Shown here: positions 55,449-63,472 of the stretch, piece by piece
How the letters are laid out: every line of letters begins with the position of its first letter
How positions within the stretch are numbered: the stretch's first letter is position 1
NCBI GenBank assembly: GCA_001487125.1
Contig: LN913012.1
Coordinates: 186,001-250,000 of the forward strand
DNA length: 64,000 bases
Reading direction: 5' to 3'
DNA from: Gabonibacter massiliensis
GTDB lineage: Bacteria; Bacteroidota; Bacteroidia; Bacteroidales; Marinifilaceae
Program-made: the position numbers and the translations under genes
The notes under the pieces: model-generated
Told to the model about the DNA's origin: nothing
The model's database searches: none
Seen by the model: only the letters and a program-made list of their open reading frames with translations

Positions 55449-58400
55449 TATTCCATTACTTTCACCCATTTTACGGCGTCAGCCACGAGTCCTTGCCGGT
55501 AGTCTTTATTTAAGGTCTTATCGCTTAGGGTTACCCGGGCGTTTTTCGAAAAATCGAACGTTCCTAAGGATATCCAGCTCCCTTCTTCCTTTTTGCTCAA
55601 AGAGACGATAACTTCCTGCTTTTTTTCACCGTCGAAAACGGTATAGGAACGTAATATCTTTAGATTTTCGGGTACATCCATGGTAAAAGAATCTGAGTCA
55701 TTGAATTCCGTGTAGTAAAAGAATACCTCGTATTTTCCCTTTTGCGATAAGGTGACGTTCCACTCCACTTTTTGTTTTCCGGAACCCACACTTTTAAAGT
55801 ATGCACTTTTCACGGGGAAGCCATAAAAATGGTTTTGAATAGTAGGCAACCAAGTATCTTCCGTGAAAAATTCATGATATTTTTCCCGTTTTTTTTCTTT
55901 TCGGAATAAAGAGGTGATAAAACTCTCCGGTTTTACCACCTTGAACCCTGGATCTTCGTTATCCACGATAATTTCATTCTCGTTCTTGTCAACGGGGAAC
56001 ATCGATGCGTCTAATTTAAAGACCCCGGTAGTCGTGTCCACGTTGGCGTTTCCCATGTCTTTTGTTTTGAAACGTACAATAGCGGGAATGTTTTGAGCCA
56101 AAGGTGTTTGCAAGATATTTCCATAATATTGCTGTCCCCGGGCCCGTATTTCCCTTCCCTCGTGTGGTGGGATAATCCACCCTTTGTGTTCTCCCGTTTT
56201 GATTAGTCCGGGCACGTCACTCCAGTTAAATACCTTGAAGCTATACAAACTATAGGGTGTGTCTGTTTCTGTGATCTTCATGATCCGTACATCCCGCACA
56301 TCGAGCAGGGGCAATCGATTAGCGTTATAGCAATTCTCCACGAGGGAATCTAACCGGAATCCGAACGTATCGTTAAACCGCCGAAAAAACTTACCCGAGG
56401 TGATTTCCTGAAAAAGGTTATTCTTGGCAAAGTCCAAATAAAATTCTTGAAATTGTTCTTCTTTCATCTGTAACATGATGTAGGCCCATAGTTCTTCACT
56501 TTTTTTACGAATAATACTTCCTAACCTGCCCGAGGATAACTCTTTATCGAGTAAGGCATCTTTTAAACTCTTGCCGTTTAGGTACTCTGTGGCCAGGTAA
56601 TCGTCCGTCGGGGATGAATTATTGTCTTTGAAATCTCCACGTGCCACGTTGGTTAAAATATCGTGAATGATCGGGTATTTCCGGGAGGAAATAAACATTG
56701 TTTTTCCGCTGAACATAGGTTTCACGTCATAACTGCTGTTTTGCTTGATAAATTCAATATCCAGGTTTAACCAGAAAATTGCTATATCTCTTTCTGTCAT
56801 TTCTTTAGTAGGTTCTAAAGAACGAATTTCTAACGAATATTTTTTTTCCGGTATAAACACTATTCCTCCCTGTACCCGCTCTCCGGTCAATCGCGTTATC
56901 CCGGGAAAGCAATGAAAGTTACAGGGTACCTCCACGAGCGAGAACCAGCGGTAGGGGTATTTTTGTGTCGGGTCATAGTTATTCTTTTGCCCCAAGTAAG
57001 ATCTTTTTTTAGATTCGGCAGTTCGTATACATTCGCTTTCAAAAGTTACCTCCTTTATGCCTTTTAATTTCTCTCTTAAGTCTTCTACCGGAAAATCATC
57101 GTGTTTCTCTATAAGATATTCGTGTCTGGGTAAGTAATATAGTGTCATACGGGTTGAATCTACCGTGATTTCCCGTTTCTTGTAGTTCCCGATACACAAG
57201 CTGATACCCGGCATGTCATGGTCGAAGGTGAATGTGGTTTCTCCTTTCTTTTCCTTTATGGTACTTCCTTGAGAAATGGCTGTCAACCGGGGATCGTGTT
57301 CCACCCGTAACGAGTAGCGTGAAAAATTGACATCCCTGATCCCGGTTTCCCCGTACGGTGGCACGCACACCGGGTACCAGATACACTCCGGAGTAAGCAG
57401 CTTGTACTCCTTCCCGCAAAAAGCGGGCGTGTAACCGAAGCGGTATATACCGATGTTATTTATTGTTGAGGAATGGTATTTTTCCGAGTCTGTATCTAAA
57501 AAGCAGATATCGTTCTCGATGTTTCCCTCGTAATCGATAGTTACCTCGACCTTTTCCCCAGGTTTTAATTTTTTCTCCGAGACAATAGCTTGCTGTTCCC
57601 TTTTGAAAGGGACCATTTTCCCGTCTATCTCGAGGGAGTTGACTTTGAGTCCCGGGTTGAGATAGATGACGAGAGGTATTGCTTTTGCGTTTCTGTTCTC
57701 GATTTCTATCCTGCTGTTTACCGCGATGTTGCCGTTTTTTTTCTCTTTCACGTGCAGGTCGTTCCGAACGATTCTCGCGGCCGGGAGCTTCCCGTGTTCC
57801 TCGTACACTCGCTTGTAGGCTTCCCGGTGATCGGTAATAGTCTCGTGGCGGGAAGTAAATGCAATAGCCAACCCGCAAGCTAATGTAAACATACCGACGG
57901 CGATGTTCAGGCTCTTTTTGAAAGCTTGCCGGTAATTGCGAATTCTGGGATAGGGAATAACCGATAAGGCGAGTAATCCGATACCCGTTAACAGAATAAA
58001 GCCTCGTTGCAACAGGTAGTTTTCCAGGTTTACATGGCCCGTGAAATCGGAAAACATATTGGGGATATAGCGGGCGCACGGGTCGAACAGGCCGTTTAAC
58101 CAACCGGCTCCGTAATAAACGATGGTACCAAGCGAGATAAGTAATAGCAGAATACTTAATCCTTGTTGACGAATCAATCGGATCACGAGGTAAGAGAGAC
58201 CGAGGAAGTAAACTGATGCCGGAAAGTTAAGCGATACCCAGTAAAAGAGATAGAGCGACAAATCAAAAGAGCGGGGGTAAAAAGTGACGTTGACCAGTAT
58301 GGAAATGGCGAATACGGTAAAGTTCATCAGGGTAAAGAGAAGCAGTTTTCCCAAGAAATTGCCGATTGCGATCTCGCTATTGCCGAGCGGTCTGGCGTAT

Positions 58401-58711
58401 AAAACTTCCTTGGCCTTGAGTTTGACTACTCTCGAGTCGTTGGCGATAGAACCGACGACGAAGAGTAATTGGATCAGGTTGAAATAATAAGCTGTTTTGT
58501 AGGGGATGGAGGAGGGTAAGGCTTGTGATACCCAGGTTACGGGTGAATGGAACAAATCTTCTATCGAGCCGATACTTCTTTCTGACAAAGGAGTGAACTG
58601 ATAAACGACGAGTCCTGTTATAGCAAGAATTGCAAAAATACCGAAAAGGATATTCCTGCGGGAACATTTAAACTCGTATGCGGCCTCGATAAAGATATTG
58701 TTTTTGTTCAT
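55448..58711 (-). CDS. ABC-2-type permease fused to peptidase-like and golvesin-like domains
   Basis: A 1087-residue protein in three parts. Residues 1-280 have about six membrane helices and an ABC-2 permease look (IEAAYEFKCSRRNILFGI; ILFTLMN). Residues about 290-940 are an extracytoplasmic region resembling M1-aminopeptidase-like proteins (NSRIEIENRNAKAIPLVIYL), but no HExxH zinc motif is present, so it is probably inactive. The C-terminal about 130 residues resemble golvesin/xanthan-lyase-like domains (YEVFFYYTEFNDSDSF; SWISLGTFDFSKNARVTL; LVADAVKWVKV). No ABC ATPase gene is next to it in this window. ABC-2/M1 fusions are known in Bacteroidetes. The third domain is the unusual part. Confidence 0.75.
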   Translation of the reverse strand: MNKNNIFIEAAYEFKCSRRNILFGIFAILAITGLVVYQFTPLSERSIGSIEDLFHSPVTWVSQALPSSIPYKTAYYFNLIQLLFVVGSIANDSRVVKLKAKEVLYARPLGNSEIAIGNFLGKLLLFTLMNFTVFAISILVNVTFYPRSFDLSLYLFYWVSLNFPASVYFLGLSYLVIRLIRQQGLSILLLLISLGTIVYYGAGWLNGLFDPCARYIPNMFSDFTGHVNLENYLLQRGFILLTGIGLLALSVIPYPRIRNYRQAFKKSLNIAVGMFTLACGLAIAFTSRHETITDHREAYKRVYEEHGKLPAARIVRNDLHVKEKKNGNIAVNSRIEIENRNAKAIPLVIYLNPGLKVNSLEIDGKMVPFKREQQAIVSEKKLKPGEKVEVTIDYEGNIENDICFLDTDSEKYHSSTINNIGIYRFGYTPAFCGKEYKLLTPECIWYPVCVPPYGETGIRDVNFSRYSLRVEHDPRLTAISQGSTIKEKKGETTFTFDHDMPGISLCIGNYKKREITVDSTRMTLYYLPRHEYLIEKHDDFPVEDLREKLKGIKEVTFESECIRTAESKKRSYLGQKNNYDPTQKYPYRWFSLVEVPCNFHCFPGITRLTGERVQGGIVFIPEKKYSLEIRSLEPTKEMTERDIAIFWLNLDIEFIKQNSSYDVKPMFSGKTMFISSRKYPIIHDILTNVARGDFKDNNSSPTDDYLATEYLNGKSLKDALLDKELSSGRLGSIIRKKSEELWAYIMLQMKEEQFQEFYLDFAKNNLFQEITSGKFFRRFNDTFGFRLDSLVENCYNANRLPLLDVRDVRIMKITETDTPYSLYSFKVFNWSDVPGLIKTGEHKGWIIPPHEGREIRARGQQYYGNILQTPLAQNIPAIVRFKTKDMGNANVDTTTGVFKLDASMFPVDKNENEIIVDNEDPGFKVVKPESFITSLFRKEKKREKYHEFFTEDTWLPTIQNHFYGFPVKSAYFKSVGSGKQKVEWNVTLSQKGKYEVFFYYTEFNDSDSFTMDVPENLKILRSYTVFDGEKKQEVIVSLSKKEEGSWISLGTFDFSKNARVTLSDKTLNKDYRQGLVADAVKWVKVME

Positions 58712-58799
58712 GATGCTTATTTTGTTTTTATTAAAAAAAGATAAATTTTTAATTGTGAATAGGAAGATAAGGAGGCCTTAGTATTGAGTCGTAAAAGAA

Positions 58800-58836
58800 T
58801 TGTTCCGATTTCTTTAGGTTCGGAACAACCTTTTTT
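58800..58836. terminator. Hairpin between the Ig-like and ABC-2 genes
   Basis: ttgttccga (58800-58808) pairs with tcggaacaa (58820-58828), followed by ccttttttaaat on the plus strand. On the minus strand the following sequence is only attcttttac, so direction is unclear. It most likely ends transcription of the Ig-like gene. Confidence 0.5.
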
Positions 58837-58874
58837 AAATGATATTGTATAAAATAAGGTTCGGTCATTCCAAA

Positions 58875-59285
58875 CTAATTTTTTATGACGTTTACTTCAC
58901 ATGTCGCTGAATTTGATCCTACTATATTAGTTGCTACGATCTTATATTTTCCTGCATGTTTTGCTTTTGTGATTTTGATGACTATACTTAAAATATTTTG
59001 ATTCGTGGTTATTGTAAATTCCGGATTGTCGTTAATATATACGTCATTATGAAAAATGTCGACATATATAGGGGAGGTTCCGTTGATTTGAGTTGTAATG
59101 GTAGTAACAGAATCTTCTTTAACTGTAATGTCTTTGGGGAAAATAATAAAAACCGGAGGTCCAGATTCTGAGGTATAAAGGGATTCCGTAAGTACATCAG
59201 GGTTATCGACCGCTTTTGCTTCCTCTTTATAACTTCCGCTAAGAGTTATAAGGAGCATCATAATCAGTAGCATTTTCTTTTTCAT
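58875..59285 (-). CDS. Exported Ig-like (I-set type) domain protein
   Basis: A 136-residue protein with an N-terminal signal (MKKKMLLIMMLLITLSGSYK) that lacks a lipobox Cys. Residues about 45-135 form one immunoglobulin-like domain. FPKDITVKEDSVTTITTQI matches the B-strand region, and KAKHAGKYKIVATNIVGSNS the F-G region with the DxGxYxCxAxN pattern of I-set domains, in which Ala replaces Asp and the Cys position is Ile. ATCEVNVI is the last strand. The first B-strand Cys is also missing, so no core disulphide. The role is probably adhesion or binding. It is monocistronic. Confidence 0.72.
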   Translation of the reverse strand: MKKKMLLIMMLLITLSGSYKEEAKAVDNPDVLTESLYTSESGPPVFIIFPKDITVKEDSVTTITTQINGTSPIYVDIFHNDVYINDNPEFTITTNQNILSIVIKITKAKHAGKYKIVATNIVGSNSATCEVNVIKN

Positions 59286-59329
59286 GGCTGAGTATTTGGA
59301 TTGTTAAATTTCTTCTATAAATTAAAAAC

Positions 59330-59355
59330 AAAATATTTGCATATGCAAATATTTT
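59330..59355. repeat. Perfect 26-bp palindrome
   Basis: aaaatatttgcat followed by its exact reverse complement, centred on gcatatgc, 44 bases upstream of the Ig-like start. It is symmetric enough to be a repressor or activator operator. An RNA hairpin is possible too, but the stem is AT-rich and no T-run follows. Confidence 0.6.
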
Positions 59356-59530
59356 CCGACTTTTATTATAATATTGTTTGCTTTTATTTCCGATATAACT
59401 TATTGTTGTTTTGATATTGTGTCGTCTGTTTCCGGTACAATCGTGTGGATCCTGTATGGAAAGGGAGGTTTGTCGCTATCAGGGGGGAGGTGTGTTGGAC
59501 CGTAAAGAGGAAAGGCAATGGATACCTAAA

Positions 59531-59565
59531 AAAATACTGATCTTGTTTATAAAGATCAGTATTTT
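59531..59565 (-). terminator. Terminator of mscL
   Basis: aaaatactgatctt (59531-59544) and aagatcagtatttt (59552-59565) make a 14-bp stem. On the minus strand it is followed by tttaggt after a T-rich end of the stem. Confidence 0.85.
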
Positions 59566-59587
59566 ATTGTAATGGTAGGACGGAAAG

Positions 59588-60016
59588 TTATTTTATCTCT
59601 TTTTCTTTTAAAAGGTCCCGAATTTCTGTTAATAACTGGATATCGGCAGGAGGAGCGGGAGGTGTTGCGGGAGCTTCTTCTTTCTTTTGAGATAGCTTGC
59701 TGATTACCTTTATAAGGATAAATATAGAAAAGGCAATGATTATAAAGTCTATGACTACCTGTATAAAATTGCCGTAAGTTAAGGCTACTTCCGGGGAGAT
59801 CATTTGACCGTTATCGATGACAGCTTGTTTTAAGACTATTTTCAAATGGGAAAAGTTGACCCCTCCCAATGCCAATCCGATGGCAGGCATTAAAATATCG
59901 CCGACCAACGAGGATACTATTTTGCCAAAGGCACCTCCGATGATGATACCGACAGCCATATCCACCACATTTCCACGCATGGCAAAAGCTTTGAATTCTT
60001 GTAATACTTTTTTCAT
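59588..60016 (-). CDS. mscL: Large-conductance mechanosensitive channel
   Basis: A 142-residue MscL. The amphipathic N-terminus and TM1 read [20 protein letters not shown] then [22 protein letters not shown]2 is [20 protein letters not shown] near residue 85. The C-terminal helical bundle ends in [15 protein letters not shown] after a Pro/Ala linker. It opens on membrane tension and releases solutes during osmotic downshock. Monocistronic with its own terminator. Confidence 0.96.
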   Translation of the reverse strand: MKKVLQEFKAFAMRGNVVDMAVGIIIGGAFGKIVSSLVGDILMPAIGLALGGVNFSHLKIVLKQAVIDNGQMISPEVALTYGNFIQVVIDFIIIAFSIFILIKVISKLSQKKEEAPATPPAPPADIQLLTEIRDLLKEKEIK

Positions 60017-60170
60017 TTCGTTTTGTTTTTAGATGTTATTCATGTATATCGTATGTATGTTTTATTTTGTTCTACTTAAATGATGCGGGATTACTGAAAA
60101 CAGCATGATTTTTAACCGACAAATTATTTTTCCGGTTCATATGATTTTCCCAAATTCTTCCTGTCGTATA

Positions 60171-60872
60171 TTATATGATTTGATCCGTGTATATACAAGC
60201 ATTATGAGCTTTTGAAAGGAGGTAAAGAGCCGGAAAATCTCCTTCTCCACGGACAATATGTTCCATGATCTCCTTTTTTTCGGGGTCGAGGATAGGAACT
60301 AAAATATGTTTTCCTTGCAAAATGAGAGGACCGGTCATGCTAATTCGTTTTTGTCCGGTGGCAGGATGCTGGGATACCGCATAACAACGGCGGTCCGTCA
60401 ACAAGTTGGACGACTCCGGGAAGATGGAAGCCGTATGGCCGTCCGTACCGACACCGAGAATGATACAGTTGAAACGGGGAAGATCGGAATATCCGGGGAG
60501 TTCCCACTTAACCATTTCCGAGTAACGTTCCGCCTCGATATTGGGATCTTGTTCTCCCCAAATACGGTGAATGTGGTCTATGGGAATTTGCAAAGGATGG
60601 AAAAGAAGTTGCTCGGCGTGCTTGAAGTTACTTTCATCATCATCCGGGGCCACGCATCTCTCGTCTACCCAATAGAAACGAAGAATATCCCAGGGAATAC
60701 GTTCTTTGTATTCTTTTGTCCATATTTTGAATAATGTTTGTGCCGTTTTGCCGCCGGATAACGCGATATGAAACGGATTTACCCGGCTTTGTCCGATGAT
60801 AGAGATGAGTTTTTCACTCAGTGAACGTAAGGCCTCTTCAGCTGTAGTTAAAGTTTCTATTTTCATGTTCAA
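60171..60872 (-). CDS. pgl: 6-phosphogluconolactonase
   Basis: A 233-residue NagB/RpiA-fold protein of the Pgl group that hydrolyses 6-phosphogluconolactone in the oxidative pentose phosphate pathway. Motifs are HIALSGGKTAQTLFKIW near residue 37, FYWVDERCVAPDDDESNF near residue 67, and IILGVGTDGHTASIFPES near residue 137. ATG at 60872 or at 60866 is possible. In many relatives it follows zwf. Here neither zwf nor gnd is adjacent in the window. Its transcript appears to be monocistronic. Confidence 0.9.
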   Translation of the reverse strand: MNMKIETLTTAEEALRSLSEKLISIIGQSRVNPFHIALSGGKTAQTLFKIWTKEYKERIPWDILRFYWVDERCVAPDDDESNFKHAEQLLFHPLQIPIDHIHRIWGEQDPNIEAERYSEMVKWELPGYSDLPRFNCIILGVGTDGHTASIFPESSNLLTDRRCYAVSQHPATGQKRISMTGPLILQGKHILVPILDPEKKEIMEHIVRGEGDFPALYLLSKAHNACIYTDQII

Positions 60873-61157
60873 TACGATTTATTTACATGATTTGAGTAAT
60901 GCAAGTTATGTTTTATTCGTGATTAAAACAAGGGTTGTTACATCTTTATGCATTAAAATGACCTGTTGCCGGATGGAAATAGTAGGTTGGTAACGTTAAC
61001 TTTTTGATTTATCAATCGTATAAGAAAATTAAAATATGATAGATAAACAAAAGAACATCGATTAATGTGAATCATTGTCAAATTCAAAATTTATTTGTCA
61101 AAAAGATTTTTTTTGAGAATAATATTTCTTAATTTTGAATGTAATTAATATGAAAAA

Positions 61158-61550
61158 ATGAGAAAGATATTGTTGAAATATGTCTCGCTGTTCATGCTTC
61201 TCTTCCTGTTTGGCACGGAACTATTCGGTTTGGAGTCCGATAGTCGGGGAGTCGGGGGGAATGAAGTATGTGTAGAAGGGGAGAAGGATGATTCAACGCT
61301 TTCGACCGCAGAAATAGACCATGGTTGGGCCATAGAGCGATCTCTCGTTTTTTCTCAACAAGAAATTTCTTTTAGTGGTAATCGGGAACATATATCTCTA
61401 TTGTACTATCGGAATATTCAACTTTCTTCTTTAAAAATAGATGTAGCTTTATCGGAGAAAATTCTTTCACAAGAGAATTTTAATACTCTTCTTGAACTAC
61501 GACACCAAGAAGGTTTCTATGTCTATCAACTCTGTAAAATAATAATTTAG
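61158..61550 (+). CDS. Hypothetical exported protein
   Basis: A 130-residue protein with a signal peptide-like N-terminus (MRKILLKYVSLFMLLFLFGT). The mature part is acidic and then turns into a helix-strand end (FYVYQLCKIII). No known domain is seen. TAATTTTG (61130-61137) lies 21 bases upstream and could be the -7 box. It lies ahead of the Exb operon with a 258-base gap that shows no obvious terminator. Confidence 0.55.
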   Translation: MRKILLKYVSLFMLLFLFGTELFGLESDSRGVGGNEVCVEGEKDDSTLSTAEIDHGWAIERSLVFSQQEISFSGNREHISLLYYRNIQLSSLKIDVALSEKILSQENFNTLLELRHQEGFYVYQLCKIII

Positions 61551-61808
61551 CCTACCGTTATTTCTCTGTTCTGACCGATTTGCATTTGCAGGGTCAGGTG
61601 TAAAGGGTAATGAATGAATGGGTTGATAAGGTTCATTCCGGAACAGGTTTCCCCGGGCATTGATACCTCATCCGGGTATCAAATTGTATCCCCTATGCTT
61701 GTGGGTAATTGTAATTGGCATTTCGTGTATTGGAGAGAAAACGGAGGGTCCCGTTTCTGTATTTCACGAAGGGTAACTGTTTTATGTTTTTTAATAAGTA
61801 ATTATACC

Positions 61809-61919
61809 ATGGAAAAGAAGAAGTTACGCGGGGAATTGGTCCTGCAAAAGTTATATCCGTTTCTCGTGATGGGAGTTGTCTTTGGGTTGGTTTTTTTAGC
61901 GTTATATCTGGCATTGTAA
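61809..61919 (+). CDS. Small 36-residue membrane protein ahead of exbB
   Basis: The frame from ATG 61809 encodes 36 residues: a basic start (MEKKKLRGELVLQKLYP) and one membrane helix (FLVMGVVFGLVFLALYLAL). It ends 18 bases before exbB. A longer frame is open back to 61614, but its extra 65 residues look non-coding. The topology (basic inside, one helix) suits a small partner of a membrane complex. The evidence is position and composition only. Confidence 0.45.
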   Translation: MEKKKLRGELVLQKLYPFLVMGVVFGLVFLALYLAL

Positions 61920-61937
61920 TATATAAAATTTGAAATT

Positions 61938-62816
61938 ATGAAAAAGAGTGAAAATATAAATAAAGGAAAAAGGAATTTTGGAATATCTGCGTTTCCGATT
62001 ATTGTTCTTTGTTTTGCTTTGGCTTTGGTCATCTATCATTTCGTGTTCGGTAATCCTGCAAATTTTGTGAACAATGATCCGAATAATCATCCCTTACCTG
62101 GAAATTTGTTAGGAACTGTTTATAAAGGAGGTATAATCGTTCCTGTGATTCAGACTCTATTATTTACCGTATTGACATTAAGTGTGGAACGTTTTTTTGC
62201 TTTGCGCAAGGCAAGGGGTAAAAATGATTTGAAACAGTTTGTAATAAGAGTGAAGCAATCTCTGGCGGATGGAGATATCGAGGGGGTAAAAGCATTGTGT
62301 GATGAACAGAAAGGAGCCGTTGCTAACGTAATACGGTCATCCTTGGTCACTTATGCCGATGTGAAGGCGAACGATAAAATGCTTAAGGAGGAGAAACAGT
62401 TGGCCGTGAGAAAAGACCTGGAAGAGGCGACGATGCTGGAGTTACCTACCATGGAACAGAATTTACCCGTTATCGCGACGATAACCACGTTAGGGACCTT
62501 GATGGGGTTGTTGGGAACCGTCATCGGCATGATCAAATCGTTTGCGGCTTTATCGTCTGCCGGGGGAACGGATTCCATTGCGCTTTCAACAGGTATTTCG
62601 GAAGCTTTGGTAAATACGGCTTTTGGTATAGCCACGGGAGCTTGTGCGGTTATCGCTTATAACTTTTACACGAGTAAAATAGATGGCATTACGCATAGTA
62701 TTGATGAAATAGGGGCTTATATCGTGCAAACTTTTGCCGTTCGCGAATCGCAAGTGAACGTTTTGAAAAAGACGGGAAATCGGGTCGCTCCGACGACCGA
62801 TCCGCTTTTAGCATAA
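61938..62816 (+). CDS. exbB: ExbB/MotA/TolQ-family proton channel
   Basis: A 292-residue inner-membrane proton channel subunit that powers TonB-dependent transport. Its helices lie near residues 15-36, 55-75, 180-205 and 225-245. The family motifs are NLPVIATITTLGTLMGLLGT near residue 175 and GTDSIALSTGISEALVNTAF near residue 213. It is longer at the N-terminus than E. coli ExbB (244), with a periplasmic loop (NPANFVNNDPNNHPLPGN), as in other Bacteroidetes members. It starts a run exbB-exbD-exbD that continues past the window and serves the SusC-type transporters (inference). Confidence 0.93.
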   Translation: MKKSENINKGKRNFGISAFPIIVLCFALALVIYHFVFGNPANFVNNDPNNHPLPGNLLGTVYKGGIIVPVIQTLLFTVLTLSVERFFALRKARGKNDLKQFVIRVKQSLADGDIEGVKALCDEQKGAVANVIRSSLVTYADVKANDKMLKEEKQLAVRKDLEEATMLELPTMEQNLPVIATITTLGTLMGLLGTVIGMIKSFAALSSAGGTDSIALSTGISEALVNTAFGIATGACAVIAYNFYTSKIDGITHSIDEIGAYIVQTFAVRESQVNVLKKTGNRVAPTTDPLLA

Positions 62817-62848
62817 ATGAATACGAAAACCGTTAAAATGAATAGGTG

Positions 62849-63451
62849 ATGAGTCAGAAAATAAAAAAGAAATCGACACTTATCGATATGACGGCCATGA
62901 GCGATGTGACGGTCTTATTGTTGACATTCTTTATGCTGACATCCACTTTTATCCAGAAGGAGCCCGTGAAGGTTGCTCCTCCGCAGTCCGTGTCGGAAAT
63001 AAAGATACCGGAAAACAATATTGTATCCATATTGATCGAATCGAATGGAAAGGTATTTATGGGTTTGGATAAACCTCAGGATCGGATGGAAGTTTTAAAG
63101 AAAATGGGAGAGAATTATCATATCGCTTTTACTGATCAGGAGTTGAAAAAATTTAGTTTGAATACTTCTTTTGGGGTTCCTATTCAAGGAATGAAACAAT
63201 TTCTTGCGTTATCTCCGGAAGAGCAGGATAAGCTGATCATGAATTACGGCATACCGTGTGACAGTACGGATAATCAATTTAAGACCTGGATGCAATGCGC
63301 ACGGGAAGTAAATAAAGAGTTAGTCATTGCGATTAAGGCGGATCAAAGTACTCCTTATCCTTTGATTAAAGATATCATGAATACCCTTCAGGATCTAAGA
63401 GAGAATCGGTATAATTTGATTACCAATTTGAAGAATGCACCTGAAGTATGA
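62849..63451 (+). CDS. exbD: ExbD/TolR-family protein, long form
   Basis: A 200-residue ExbD-type protein. One N-terminal membrane helix carries the proton-accepting Asp in LIDMTAMSDVTVLLLTFFML, and the periplasmic domain ends DIMNTLQDLRENRYNLITNL. It has about 60 extra residues compared with E. coli ExbD (141), in a loop containing FGVPIQGMKQFLALSPEEQD. ATG at 62849 overlaps the TGA of an 11-codon frame beginning at 62817 (TGATG overlap), so translation may be coupled. A GTG at 62846 is a less likely start. Confidence 0.88.
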   Translation: MSQKIKKKSTLIDMTAMSDVTVLLLTFFMLTSTFIQKEPVKVAPPQSVSEIKIPENNIVSILIESNGKVFMGLDKPQDRMEVLKKMGENYHIAFTDQELKKFSLNTSFGVPIQGMKQFLALSPEEQDKLIMNYGIPCDSTDNQFKTWMQCAREVNKELVIAIKADQSTPYPLIKDIMNTLQDLRENRYNLITNLKNAPEV

Positions 63452-63472
63452 GCAATTTTAAAATAAAAAATT

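Larger units (their letters stand above)
59286..59587. other. Intergenic region upstream of the Ig-like gene
   Basis: 302 bases holding a perfect 26-bp palindrome (59330-59355) and the mscL terminator (59531-59565). The middle (59360-59520) is of mixed composition with no identifiable element. Confidence 0.5.

Noticed and set aside
57456-58103. 215-codon open frame on the minus strand, rich in Arg and Pro
   Set aside because: It is an out-of-frame reading of the large ABC-2 fusion gene on the same strand, with composition typical of a shifted frame.
61614-61808. 65-codon N-terminal extension of the small membrane protein
   Set aside because: Its sequence has no recognisable domain or signal, and the 36-residue form from 61809 has the features of a complete small membrane protein.
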